Origin: Homalodisca vitripennis
Taxonomy: Eukaryota; Arthropoda; Insecta; Hemiptera; Cicadellidae
NCBI RefSeq assembly: GCF_021130785.1
Contig: NC_060211.1
Coordinates: 26,831,001-26,895,000 of the forward strand
Length of the DNA stretch: 64,000 nt
Direction: 5' to 3'
Of the stretch, positions 10,031 through 17,675 are shown in pieces. Under the pieces are notes generated by a model. The model saw nothing but the letters and a program-made list of their open reading frames with translations, searched no databases and was not told the origin of the DNA. Position 1 is the stretch's first letter, and every line of letters starts with the position of its first letter. A program made the translations under genes and the position numbers.

Positions 10031-10936
10031 TCGTGCATAAAACCCTACGAGAATACCTATTTCAGTAAGATCTTCCTCGAACTTATTAATTTTTTCTTCT
10101 AATTTTTGAAATTTGACAGCATAAGAATCATTGTATTCAACAAATTTATGACCAATATTCTCAAAAGTTTTCGTAGCATCTAAACTAAACTTATCAAAAG
10201 ACTCTTTAAAATTAGTAAGTTTTTCATTAATTTCACCAACATAGTCTACTGATCTTCTATTTCTGGCTTCTAACTTGTCATAGACTTCTGTTGTAAAATC
10301 TTTAACATGCTGTTTATGATTCTCATAATTTTGTTTTAGTTCATTAAACATTTTAATAGGATCTTCTAATTGAATCATTACAACAACATCAAAAGGATTA
10401 ATTCCTTTACTAACACTGCTAATTCTTTTTCCTTTAAAATCTAAGGCATTTTTAACATTCGGATCATGTAAATCAACAATATCGATGTTTTCTGATAATT
10501 TTAGAGGTTTTAAAATTTGTTCTTTAACAACAACATCATGTTTGTCAATACCAGGTCGAACACCGACAATTCTTTTTTTATTAGCCAAACTAACATAATT
10601 CTTTTCAACTTTGATCGCTTCAGTAATTTTATCAGCTTTTTCAATATGAGACATTAAATTGGTAAATAATTTTTTTACACCATCATCGACTTCTTTTTCC
10701 AATGTTTTTATTTTATCAGCAACTTCATTTGAACTCATGAAATTTGCAAGTTTGTTATCATATTCTGCTTTAAAATCTTCAATCTCGACAGCAAACATAT
10801 CTGAATCTGGAAGGGTTTGTAATAAATTTTCTAACTTGTTATCAAACTCATTTCTCAAACTATCAAAATTGAAACTATTATCTACATTTTGAATAATTTG
10901 TGTACCAAATACGTCAAAAATATTTTGTGAATCCAT
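10028..10936 (-). CDS. Coiled-coil, fibre-like virion protein (putative)
   Basis: 302 aa from the ATG at 10936, preferred over the in-frame ATG at 10984 because it carries the shared start motif (TTAATAAATATGG) and leaves only 23 bp overlap with the protease gene. Residues about 25-115 and 195-290 are charged, heptad-like coiled coil. Between them are two copies of K-R-I-x-x-V-x-x-G-I-x-x-x-D-V-V-V-x-x-Q (residues 120-140 and 169-189). This pattern resembles the stalk repeats of phage tail fibres (K-I-x-N-V-x-x-P-x-x-x-x-D-A-A-T-K-x-Y-V). I infer a trimeric stalk or fibre, perhaps an attachment protein sitting on the penton. It could instead be an internal scaffold. Confidence 0.55.
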   Translation of the reverse strand: MDSQNIFDVFGTQIIQNVDNSFNFDSLRNEFDNKLENLLQTLPDSDMFAVEIEDFKAEYDNKLANFMSSNEVADKIKTLEKEVDDGVKKLFTNLMSHIEKADKITEAIKVEKNYVSLANKKRIVGVRPGIDKHDVVVKEQILKPLKLSENIDIVDLHDPNVKNALDFKGKRISSVSKGINPFDVVVMIQLEDPIKMFNELKQNYENHKQHVKDFTTEVYDKLEARNRRSVDYVGEINEKLTNFKESFDKFSLDATKTFENIGHKFVEYNDSYAVKFQKLEEKINKFEEDLTEIGILVGFYAR

Positions 10937-11345
10937 ATTTATTAAGCAATAATTTGTTAACAACTTCTTTAAAATCTTTACCATTACTCAGTTCATTCAA
11001 AACAAAAACACATAAATGACCACAAATTGGGGGATCTTTGTAGTCTTGAATTTGAGAATCGTTATAATAAACGTTTGATTTTTTCAAATATTTAATCAAT
11101 TCTATAGGTGGTTTGTCCTCAATTCTTCCATACGAATCAAAATAACATGCATTCTTATCATTTTTATAATAACAAATCCAATGTGTTCCACTTCCCATAA
11201 TCGAGTCTAAATTCACAATTCCACATTCAAATTTCTTAACTTTTTCAGGTAATGTATCTCTCATGAAGATTCCTCTAAAATGTTTAATATTTTTGCAGAT
11301 TTCTTCCAATTCCCCGAATGTTAAAGGTTTAAATTTTTTTTTCAA
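10914..11345 (-). CDS. PRO: Adenain-like cysteine protease (virion maturation)
   Basis: Intact 143-aa Ulp1/adenain-fold protease. The catalytic set is visible: His55 in G-T-H-W, Asp70 in Y-F-D-S-Y-G, Gln100 before the nucleophile, and Cys108 in P-P-I-C-G-H-L-C. Length and motif order match Polinton proteases, which process capsid precursors. It overlaps the upstream 149-aa gene by 17 bp and the downstream fibre-like gene by 23 bp. It has no copy of the shared motif of its own, so it is probably expressed from the upstream gene's transcript. Likely substrates include the neighbouring PLA2 protein, which carries I-E-G-S-G sites. Confidence 0.88.
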   Translation of the reverse strand: MKKKFKPLTFGELEEICKNIKHFRGIFMRDTLPEKVKKFECGIVNLDSIMGSGTHWICYYKNDKNACYFDSYGRIEDKPPIELIKYLKKSNVYYNDSQIQDYKDPPICGHLCVFVLNELSNGKDFKEVVNKLLLNKYGFTKYF

Positions 11346-11778
11346 TGTTTGATTTCACGTAATTCAAAGTTTTTTCATCTAATCCAGATCCTGTAACATC
11401 TTCCAACTCTTTATCTAACCAATTTAAAATGTTTCGAACAATAGGAATCACATCCTTTTTAACGATTGGAGCAGCTTTACGAACATAAGGAACAACATTT
11501 TTAACAACTGGAATATTTTCTCCAAAATCTAATAAATCTTTCAAAAGTCCACCATTTTTAAGTTCTTTCAACTGATTATAAGAAAATTCTATTCTGGTTC
11601 CTTTATTGTTTTTCTTATGTTTTTCGAGTTTATTGTATTGTCTATTTGTTAAAAATATCTTATCTTCGCCATTTTTTAGTTGATCTATTTTAAATTGAAT
11701 ACTAACGGGTATTTTCTTCTTAAAAGCGGATTTTATTTTTTCTTTCTGATTTTTGCTGAAATTTACATTCACCTCCAT
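11329..11778 (-). CDS. 149-aa basic virion-type protein (PX-like, tentative)
   Basis: The N-terminal ~75 residues carry two similar basic stretches, each a short beta-like segment followed by a Q-x-x-K-L/L-K-E-L helix (F-L-T-N-R-Q-Y-N-K-L and F-S-Y-N-Q-L-K-E-L). These are typical of small proteins that accompany capsid genes in animal Polintons. A hydrophobic, valine/proline-rich middle (I-P-V-V-K-N-V-V-P-Y-V, then I-V-K-K-D-V-I-P-I-V) follows. Near the C-terminus T-G-S-G resembles the protease sites in the next gene. Position next to the protease and start motif (CTATATAAATGG) support a structural role, perhaps core or membrane-active, but the function is inferred. Confidence 0.6.
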   Translation of the reverse strand: MEVNVNFSKNQKEKIKSAFKKKIPVSIQFKIDQLKNGEDKIFLTNRQYNKLEKHKKNNKGTRIEFSYNQLKELKNGGLLKDLLDFGENIPVVKNVVPYVRKAAPIVKKDVIPIVRNILNWLDKELEDVTGSGLDEKTLNYVKSNIEKKI

Positions 11779-11796
11779 TTATATAGTTAAAATTTC
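11779..11796 (-). promoter_or_regulatory. Start motif of the 149-aa gene
   Basis: The coding strand reads TTTTAACTATATAAATGG into the ATG. The TAA in TTTTAA is the stop codon of the upstream PLA2-protein gene. Confidence 0.65.
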
Positions 11797-13094
11797 AAGT
11801 TCTCTTCGATTCCCATTCCTAGTTTTCTCTTCAAAAACATTGCTCCAGCTGTTGGAAGCGCAACAAATCTTTCACCTAAACTAGCATCTTTTGATAAAAA
11901 TCTATCCATTGCTTTATCTTGCAAAACTTTATCTGCTATATGTCTGGAATTTGTGTCTCTATGTTTTGCATAAAAAATATCGTGTTCCATAGCAGCTTGA
12001 TCTAATTTATTTATACCAGTATCTCCTCTTTTTAGTCTTTTTTCGAGTTTTGTGCCAGGCCCCAGATACTGATAAGTTGGTACGTGTAATTCAAAAGGTA
12101 AATTGTTGATAAAATCATTCAAAAGTCCACTACCCTCAATCATAGATGAACTTATTGCCGGCAAAATTCGTTTTAAATATTTAATTCCATCAGGTTTTTC
12201 AATCATTTCGTCAAGTTTGTTCGAAATAAAATCTTTAATTGCTTTCTTTTCATTCAAAAAATTGTTATTTCCAGCCTTCTCTTGAGCATAAATATAATTA
12301 ATAATTCCATCGAGTTTTGTCAAATCGTCGATATATCTGTATTCAATCTTATTATCACTGTATTTTCTCACACCTGATCCTTCGATTCTTTTTTCCCAAA
12401 TTGGTTTAATCAAATTGAGATATTTTTTACCTTTACTTGACTTTGGTTTCTTAGTTGATGGATCATTATTTTTGTAAATTGAATCAGATTTCCATAAAAT
12501 TTCAGTATACTTTTTCAAGTCTTCTTCAGAATATAAACCGTCTTTTGGAACATCAGTGCCTGTTAATAATCTCCATAAACCCTGAGTACCTTCGTACATT
12601 TTTTCATTAATAACTATGTCATTATGTTCAAAATTTACGGGCAAATTTCCAATCATAAAACTTTTCTTTTTTCTATCCCAATACAAACCAAATTTATCAT
12701 CCTTCGCTCTAGGAAGGAATTTTCTACCAATTTCACCAATTATTATATCCGTCGTTCCAGGACTTATTGGTTCAACTATTGTAGATTCTTCAATGATTCT
12801 AGGTCTAAATGGTGTTGACGATGGTAATTTTGGCAATTCAAACTCGGATTCTGGTATCGAAATATCGGCAAATTGTCGTACAACTGGAACCAAATTCATC
12901 AAATTTTGATTATCACTTAAAACATTTTCAATTTTGCCCTCAACGTTTTTTATTGCAGAAGTTACAGGTTGATTGATTTTTTGAATAAATTCTTGTTCTT
13001 TTTCATCAATTCGAATCTGTTCTTTAAATTCTTTGATTAATTTCTTTTCGATTTGATCAAGTTTTTTCGCTTCTTCAGAAGTTACGTTCACCAT
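11787..13094 (-). CDS. Minor virion protein with parvovirus-type phospholipase A2 domain
   Basis: Intact, 435 aa. Residues 1-60 are charged coiled coil. About 134-240 is a domain I know from insect Polinton-type proteins (K-F-G-L-Y-W-D start, G-T-Q-G-L-W-R-L-L core). About 325-435 is a phospholipase A2-like domain with the calcium loop Y-L-G-P-G-T (343-348), L-D-x-A-A-x-x-H-D (catalytic His371-Asp372) and following helices, as in the parvovirus VP1 unique region. By that precedent it would breach the endosomal membrane during entry. Two I-E-G-S-G motifs (residues 237-241 and 319-323) fit the adenain cleavage rule (M/I/L)xGx|G. The second lies just before the PLA2 domain. Confidence 0.85.
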   Translation of the reverse strand: MVNVTSEEAKKLDQIEKKLIKEFKEQIRIDEKEQEFIQKINQPVTSAIKNVEGKIENVLSDNQNLMNLVPVVRQFADISIPESEFELPKLPSSTPFRPRIIEESTIVEPISPGTTDIIIGEIGRKFLPRAKDDKFGLYWDRKKKSFMIGNLPVNFEHNDIVINEKMYEGTQGLWRLLTGTDVPKDGLYSEEDLKKYTEILWKSDSIYKNNDPSTKKPKSSKGKKYLNLIKPIWEKRIEGSGVRKYSDNKIEYRYIDDLTKLDGIINYIYAQEKAGNNNFLNEKKAIKDFISNKLDEMIEKPDGIKYLKRILPAISSSMIEGSGLLNDFINNLPFELHVPTYQYLGPGTKLEKRLKRGDTGINKLDQAAMEHDIFYAKHRDTNSRHIADKVLQDKAMDRFLSKDASLGERFVALPTAGAMFLKRKLGMGIEENLKF

Positions 13095-13111
13095 TTAATT
13101 AGAAAAATTTT
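13095..13111 (-). promoter_or_regulatory. Start motif of PLA2-protein gene
   Basis: On the coding strand TTTTTCTAATTAAATGG ends in the ATG. It contains both TCTA and TAAATGG. Confidence 0.65.
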
Positions 13112-13212
13112 GAAACGTGGAACATGAAAACATGAACGTGGAACGTAAAAACGTGAACACGAAACGTAAAACGTGAACGTGAAACACGAACGTGAAACAT
13201 GAACGTGAACAG
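13112..13212. repeat. ACGTGAA-rich short tandem repeats
   Basis: Degenerate 6- to 12-bp units such as GAACGTGAAACACGAACGTG recur about ten times between the broken ATPase gene and the promoter of the PLA2-protein gene. The composition differs from the A+T-rich surroundings. It may be slippage product or a binding-site cluster. Confidence 0.65.
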
Positions 13213-13214
13213 AT

Positions 13215-13951
13215 TTACCGTTTTTCTGTTATTTTCATAATGTAAATAAAAATTAAAGATAATATAAAAAATAGTTCAGACCACTGAGCAGCATTTATAT
13301 TAGAAAATTTATTCAAATATTTGCCATTTTTAGGCTTCAAAGTTAGATTAATAGTTAAAAATCCGTAGTCTTCCTTCCAAATTTTATCACACAACTCAAT
13401 AAAGTGGTTTAAAACTCATATCAGAACCAACATAATTGTTGTAAATCTTTCTCGAATAGTGATCGTCTTGCTTAAAAACACACAACATATTCAAATTATT
13501 TCTAATAACTTGTTTATCAACCTTTGAAAAGCATTGAGAAAGATAGATACAAGAGATATTTTTTGTGACGAGACATTACGAAATATTCCTTAATAACGTC
13601 CTGATTTTCCAAAATACAATCATCAAAAACGATTAACGAATTGGGTTTACATTCGCTTAATGGAACTATGTCCTCGGAAGCATTATAAAAATGTGATATT
13701 TCTTTGCTTAAGTTCTTCTCAATATTTTCAAATCTTTCTTGTAATTTTTTATAGGCGTCTTGTTCTAAAGATTTACTAAAAACATACAAATTGGAATAAG
13801 GAATCAACCTATTGTAGATAAAATTCAATAATAAAGTTGTTTTTCCACATCCACTTGAACCAACAATTAACAATCTGATTGGTTGATCTTTCTTATTTTC
13901 TTCAAACGTTTGAAGTTTTATCTGATCTTTTTGCTTTAAAAATTTCTCCAT
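13215..13951 (-). pseudogene. ATP: FtsK/A32-type genome-packaging ATPase, frameshifted
   Basis: The open N-terminal part (144 codons, 13951 to 13517) has Walker A G-S-S-G-C-G-K-T-T (residues 31-39) and Walker B S-L-I-V-F-D-D (105-111), with M-S-R-H-K after it. The frame is lost at a six-base A run on the coding strand (plus-strand T run 13559-13564). Downstream similarity continues in a second frame to about 13405, then in a third to a stop at 13215, ending in a hydrophobic tail. As read the product lacks the sensor/arginine-finger half. The start codon lies in the shared motif, and the penton-like gene begins only 13 bp away in the opposite direction. Confidence 0.85.
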
Positions 13952-13964
13952 TTAAATAGCTAAA
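13952..13964. promoter_or_regulatory. 13-bp divergent start region, ATPase/penton
   Basis: The leftward gene reads AGCTATTTAAATGG and the rightward gene ATAGCTAAAATG. Only 13 bp lie between the two ATGs, so any promoter must be shared and overlap the coding starts. Confidence 0.6.
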
Positions 13965-14700
13965 ATGAAGCTGTTCAAGTTGACTTCAGAAAGCTCTAAA
14001 TTAGTTTTAAACTTGGAACATCCTATACATTTAGAGGAAGAATCAAATTATTTTATCGGTTTAAGCGGTTTTTTATTCTGACAATTTTGTAATAAATATT
14101 AGTGAAAGTTCTCCTTATTGTATAGGATTTAGTGAGAAGAACATAACAAAATATTATGGTTTAAACAAAGGATATTATACCTTCGATCAAATAAAAAATT
14201 CCCTTAAAAATTATCTAAAAACATTCAAACAATCAGATAAATCTTTAAACTTTGACGAAAACAAGTTTGAAATGCAAAAAAATTATCTCTCTAATAAAAT
14301 TCAAATAAAATCACCAGTAAGAATAATGTTTTCAGCAATTATTGTAGATTTATTAGGGTTTGTTCAAGAAACTATTGAGCCAAATCAGGTATATTTAGGA
14401 AATAAAACGCCAAAATTTAGACCGTTTGATGTAATTGAAGTGCACTGCAATCTCGTTGAACCTAGTTTTGAAAATCATACCGAACATTTACACAAAGAAT
14501 CTGAAATTTTGTACACATTTTTCCCAAATGTTGCTTATGGATCAAAAATCAGTGAAAAACCAAATGAAATCGATTATATTCCAATTAGAAAAAATATTAA
14601 AAGAATTCAAAAAATCGTTCTAACTATACAAGACTCTGAGGGAAATTTATTAAATAATGAGAGTAAAACAACAATATATTTAAGATTGTCGAAAGAATGA
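13965..14700 (+). pseudogene. Penton-like minor capsid protein (single jelly roll), frameshifted
   Basis: The first frame (13965-14081) ends at a TGA just after a six-base T run (14069-14074). The rest continues one base out of phase from about 14083 to the stop at 14700. The second part has L-L-G-F near its middle, then V-I-E-V-H-C-N-L-V, an F-F-P-N-V-A-Y-G-S-K segment, and I-x-K-I-V-L-T-I-Q-D-S-E-G-N-L-L-N with I-Y-L-R-L at the end. This is the recognisable order of strands in Polinton penton-like proteins, which form capsid vertices. Total length (~245 codons) fits the family. A downstream in-frame ATG (14272) could only give a truncated form. Confidence 0.75.
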
Positions 14701-14805
14701 TGAATCAAGGGGGGAACGAATCTTTCTTACCTTCAAACTTTCAAAAAAACACTGTTTTTATCGATTAATCTGGACTTTACACTCAAAATAAAAATTACTA
14801 GTTAA
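14701..14805 (+). pseudogene. Remnant of a BRO gene 3' junction
   Basis: Positions about 14748-14805 repeat, with differences, the block CACTGTTTTTATC...AAAATAAAAATTACTAGTTAAA that ends the next relic at 15029-15084. It is the leftover tail of an earlier tandem copy. Confidence 0.55.
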
Positions 14806-15080
14806 ATGGAGTCAGTTGTAGACCTACATTCAATAACAAAGACATTGTAACGATTGTAGACGAAAACAATGTAATCTGGTTTAAAGCTAAAGATGTTGCA
14901 GAAGTATTAGAATATGAAAATACGAGGCAAGCTATCATAAATAATGTCGATAATGATGATAAAACAACTTTTGAATGTATAAATTACAGGAGTCTATCCC
15001 ATAGACCCCTTAACAATCTTCATCCTGACACTGTTTTTATCAATGAATCTGGGCTTTATTCTCAAAATAAAAATTACTAG
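14806..15080 (+). pseudogene. Truncated BRO-N relic
   Basis: It starts with the same M-E-S-V-V-D-L codons as the intact BRO gene downstream, in the same TTAAATGG context, but lacks ~16 bp early on, which shifts the frame to a stop after 14 codons. Similarity to the BRO-N domain resumes out of frame up to the N-E-S-G-L-Y-S segment, then switches to a short Q-N-K-N-Y ending. Both relic copies break at this same point, indicating repeated tandem duplication. Confidence 0.75.
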
Positions 15081-15085
15081 TTAAA

Positions 15086-15101
15086 TTTCTTTTCTATCTA
15101 A
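15086..15101 (+). promoter_or_regulatory. Start motif of BRO gene
   Basis: TTTCTTTTCTATCTAAATGG runs into the ATG at 15102. It contains TCTA and TAAATGG and is one of the best matches to the element-wide consensus. Confidence 0.65.
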
Positions 15102-15911
15102 ATGGAGTCAGTTGTAGACCTACTCAATAATCAACTTATATTCAATAATAAAGACATTGTAACGATTGTAGACGAAAACAATGTAATCTGGTTTAAGGCT
15201 AAAGATGTTTGTGAAATATTAGGTTATGAAAAAACAAAAAACGCAATTAAATTAAATGTTGAAGATGATGACAAAATTCAATATTTTTACTTAAAAAACA
15301 AGGGGCTATTCGAATGGCCCCTTAACAATCTTCATCCTGACACTGTTTTTATCAATGAATCTGGACTTTATTCTTTAATTTTGAGATCACATAAAAAAGA
15401 GGCAAAAATCTTCAAAAATTGGGTTACAAAAGAAGTTTTACCGAGTATTAGAAAATATGGCGAGTACAAACTTGAAAACGAAAATAAGCAGTTAAAAGAT
15501 GAAATAAAACAGTTACAAATTAAAGATGAAATGAAATCATTGAAAATAGAGAATCAAGAATTGCGAATGGAATTAATGAAGAGAGATATGGTATGTAAAG
15601 ATTTTGATAAGAAAAAACACCATGTTTTTGTGTTAATTAAGAAGAATCACATGTGGGAATGGCCTTATTACGTTATCAGAGCTCAGAAACGAGAAATACC
15701 AAACCGATTAAAACATCTAAAAATAAATTATCCTGAATTAGAGATTTTGTTCATTGATGACGAACCAAATTCTATCAATCTCTACAACCAAATGAAAGAA
15801 TCTTTGAATATTTTATACAACGGAAATCATTTTACTACAAATATGGCAGAATCTCGACTGATTTATAGAATATCTAAATTACACGATGAAAATGTTTCTA
15901 AATTTTACTAA
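15102..15911 (+). CDS. bro: BRO-family DNA-binding protein (Bro-N + coiled coil + DUF3627-like)
   Basis: Intact, 269 aa. Residues about 15-115 form a Bro-N domain: W-F-K-A-K-D-V-C-E-I-L-G-Y near the start, N-E-S-G-L-Y-S-L-I-L-R-S-H-K in the middle, and F-K-N-W-V-T-K-E-V-L-P-S-I-R at the end. About 120-165 is a charged coiled coil. About 172-269 (V-F-V-L-I-K-K-N, W-P-Y-Y-V-I-R-A-Q-K-R) resembles the DUF3627-type C-terminal domain of baculovirus and iridovirus BRO proteins. BRO proteins bind DNA and are thought to affect host or viral transcription and replication. Two truncated relatives lie directly upstream. The 3' end overlaps the convergent zinc-finger gene by 14 bp. Confidence 0.88.
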   Translation: MESVVDLLNNQLIFNNKDIVTIVDENNVIWFKAKDVCEILGYEKTKNAIKLNVEDDDKIQYFYLKNKGLFEWPLNNLHPDTVFINESGLYSLILRSHKKEAKIFKNWVTKEVLPSIRKYGEYKLENENKQLKDEIKQLQIKDEMKSLKIENQELRMELMKRDMVCKDFDKKKHHVFVLIKKNHMWEWPYYVIRAQKREIPNRLKHLKINYPELEILFIDDEPNSINLYNQMKESLNILYNGNHFTTNMAESRLIYRISKLHDENVSKFY

Positions 15912-16233
15912 AAACTCTCGATTTATTATATTTTGTTTGTAAATGTTTAGCATAACTAGGTAACCATCGTAGAATTTTTTTTTCATATTCACAAGGCATT
16001 TCGTTTTTATAACTTTCGCTGAAAATTTTTTTAGCACAATCTTTGCAAAAAGCATCTTTTCTATCTTTACTATACTGCCAGTTATTAAATTCAGAAATAT
16101 TTTTAATTTCTTTACAAAAGTAACACTTTTTTTCTTCTAAAGTTAATTTGTCCATTTTATCATATAATTCCTTACAATAACAGTCTTTTCTATTCTCTTC
16201 TTGACACTTTGTACATTTCTTTTGAGACTCCAT
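15898..16233 (-). CDS. Cys-rich zinc-finger protein A
   Basis: 111 aa with Cys pairs in the pattern C-T-K-C, Y-C-K, then C-Y-F-C-K, F-C-K-D-C, followed by a last segment C-E-Y...L-P-S-Y-A-K-H-L-Q-T-K-Y-N. The double C-x-x-C...C-x-x-C layout is common in small viral proteins related to HNH-associated zinc ribbons, but no HNH catalytic core is present. The first module has lost residues compared with its neighbour at 16267-16651. The start lies in the shared motif (GTTCTATATAAATGG). Function unknown; probably nucleic-acid binding. Confidence 0.65.
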   Translation of the reverse strand: MESQKKCTKCQEENRKDCYCKELYDKMDKLTLEEKKCYFCKEIKNISEFNNWQYSKDRKDAFCKDCAKKIFSESYKNEMPCEYEKKILRWLPSYAKHLQTKYNKSRVFSKI

Positions 16234-16250
16234 TTATATAGAACAAATTA
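16234..16250 (-). promoter_or_regulatory. Start motif of zinc-finger gene A
   Basis: The coding strand reads TTTGTTCTATATAAATGG into the ATG. It is the same arrangement as upstream of its paralogue. Confidence 0.65.
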
Positions 16251-16266
16251 TTACACGATGAAAATG

Positions 16267-16651
16267 TTAAACTCTTGAATTATGATATTTTGTTTGTAAA
16301 TGTTTTTGATAATTATTTAACCATTTTATAGTTCTTCCACATTCACATTGAGTATCTTCATAAATATAATCTATGGTGATTCTTCTTTACACAATCTTTA
16401 CAATATGAGTCTTTCTTATCTCTACTATAGTGATGACTATTAAACTCTGAAATTTTTTTAGTTTCTTTACATTTAAGACATTCTTTCTCTTCCAAAGTTA
16501 ATTTTTCTATTTTATCATACAGCTCTTTATGATACTTCCTATAACAATCTTTACAATTATAATTAATTCCATCTTTTCTATTCTTATATTTATAAAATTC
16601 TTCAAAACCTTTTAATTCTTTGCACATTGAACATTTCTTTTGGGCCTCCAT
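16267..16651 (-). pseudogene. Cys-rich zinc-finger protein B, frameshifted near its end
   Basis: A 97-codon frame (16651 to 16358) has two C-x-x-C...C-x-x-C modules (C-S-M-C...C-K-D-C and C-L-K-C...C-K-D-C), the same order as protein A. The C-terminal segment shared with protein A (a C-E-C-G pair and a K-H-L-Q-T-K-Y-H stretch) follows in another frame and ends at 16267, so one indel near 16358 separates it. The DNA beyond the gene repeats the last codons of the BRO gene (TTACACGATGAAAATGTT). The BRO tail and the zinc-finger gene were therefore duplicated as one block. Confidence 0.6.
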
Positions 16652-16668
16652 TTATATAGAAAAAATCT
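16652..16668 (-). promoter_or_regulatory. Start motif of zinc-finger gene B, overlapping integrase stop
   Basis: The coding strand reads TTTTTTCTATATAAATGG. The TAA inside the motif is the stop codon of the upstream integrase gene and is directly followed by this gene's ATG. Confidence 0.65.
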
Positions 16669-17661
16669 TTGACTTTCTCAATTCATATTCATAAAACTTT
16701 CCGGTTATTTCTTCATTATTTAAATCTTTTATACTATAAGTTACAGGATCTGTGTTATTAATTTGATAAATCACAAAGATTTCTCTTGACCAGTTGTTCT
16801 TATATTTGTTCGAAAATGTTTGTTTTTTACTAACAATTCTTACATGATCATTGACTTTAAATTTAGTTTTCGTGTGAATTTCTGGTGGAACATACTTAAA
16901 AACCGACTCTAATAACTCTTTTTCTGCATCTTTATCTACGTCTTTAGGCTTCATTTTGATTGTGCTATGAACAGTATCGTTATATTTCTTTACGATTTCT
17001 TGAAGAATATCGATCCATTTAAAGTTTTTATTAATCTCAAAAAGAACCTTCATTCTTTCATTTTGAGTTCTGTTATATCTCTCTACAATACTTGATTTCT
17101 CTTCGTTTTCAGTATGATAAATCTTAATGTTATATTTTCTCAAAACATCGTTAAATTCTTTATTTTTAAACTCTAAACCCTTATCTGTATGAAGAAGATT
17201 CGGAGGTTTATGCCCGATCTTTATAGCATCTTTTACTATATCTTCGAAAGCTTTTGAAACATCCTTGCCGTTTTTTCTTTTGATAGCTCTTGACCAAGCA
17301 TATTTTGAGAAAGTATCAATAACATTTAACATATACTTAAATCCATCATTTTGATCTGAATTATAACTAAATCTGCTGCCCATAAATCGTCAATTCCTAA
17401 AGTTATAATTTTTCTCTTTTTAAACTTTTTTCGTACTGGTGCATGAATTTCTCTAGCTTCAATCTCGATTTCTTCCTTATTCTTAGATTCTTTCTTTACT
17501 TGTTTTTCATAAGGATTCTTTATAAATTTACTCTTATTTGTCTTACATTTTGAACATTTTGCTGCAATTCTATACAATCCGTTTTGAGTTTGAACAATTT
17601 TAGAATCTATATTTTTCGTTTTCTTTTTACACTTGTGACAGTGAATTAAATCATCTTCCAT
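16652..17661 (-). pseudogene. INT: Polinton integrase (RVE family) with N-terminal zinc ribbon, one frameshift
   Basis: The first frame (17661 to 17326) opens with a DUF5679-like ribbon (CHKC at residues 8-11, CSKC at about 36-39), then a basic linker and H-A-P-V-R-K-K-F-K-K-R, with the first catalytic Asp in D-D-L-W-A-A-D-L. Similarity then moves to the second frame (17383 to 16652): N-V-I-D-T-F-S-K-Y-A-W, second Asp in L-L-H-T-D-K-G-L-E-F, catalytic Glu in S-S-I-V-E-R-Y-N-R about 33 residues later, and an SH3-like C-terminal part (V-N-D-H-V-R-I, then Y-E-Y-E-L-R-K). The enzyme inserts the linear element into host DNA. The break lies near 17340-17383, just after the first Asp. Confidence 0.9.
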
Positions 17662-17675
17662 TTACATATCAAAGT
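17659..17675 (-). promoter_or_regulatory. Start motif of integrase, overlapping polymerase stop
   Basis: The coding strand reads TTTGATATGTAAATGG. TAA is the polymerase stop and the next three bases are the integrase ATG, so the two genes abut with no spacer. Confidence 0.6.

Noticed and set aside
13559..13564. Programmed ribosomal frameshift in the ATPase gene
   Set aside because: No slippery heptamer with a downstream structure is apparent, two further genes have the same kind of lesion, and the ATPase has a second break. Mutation or sequencing error is simpler.
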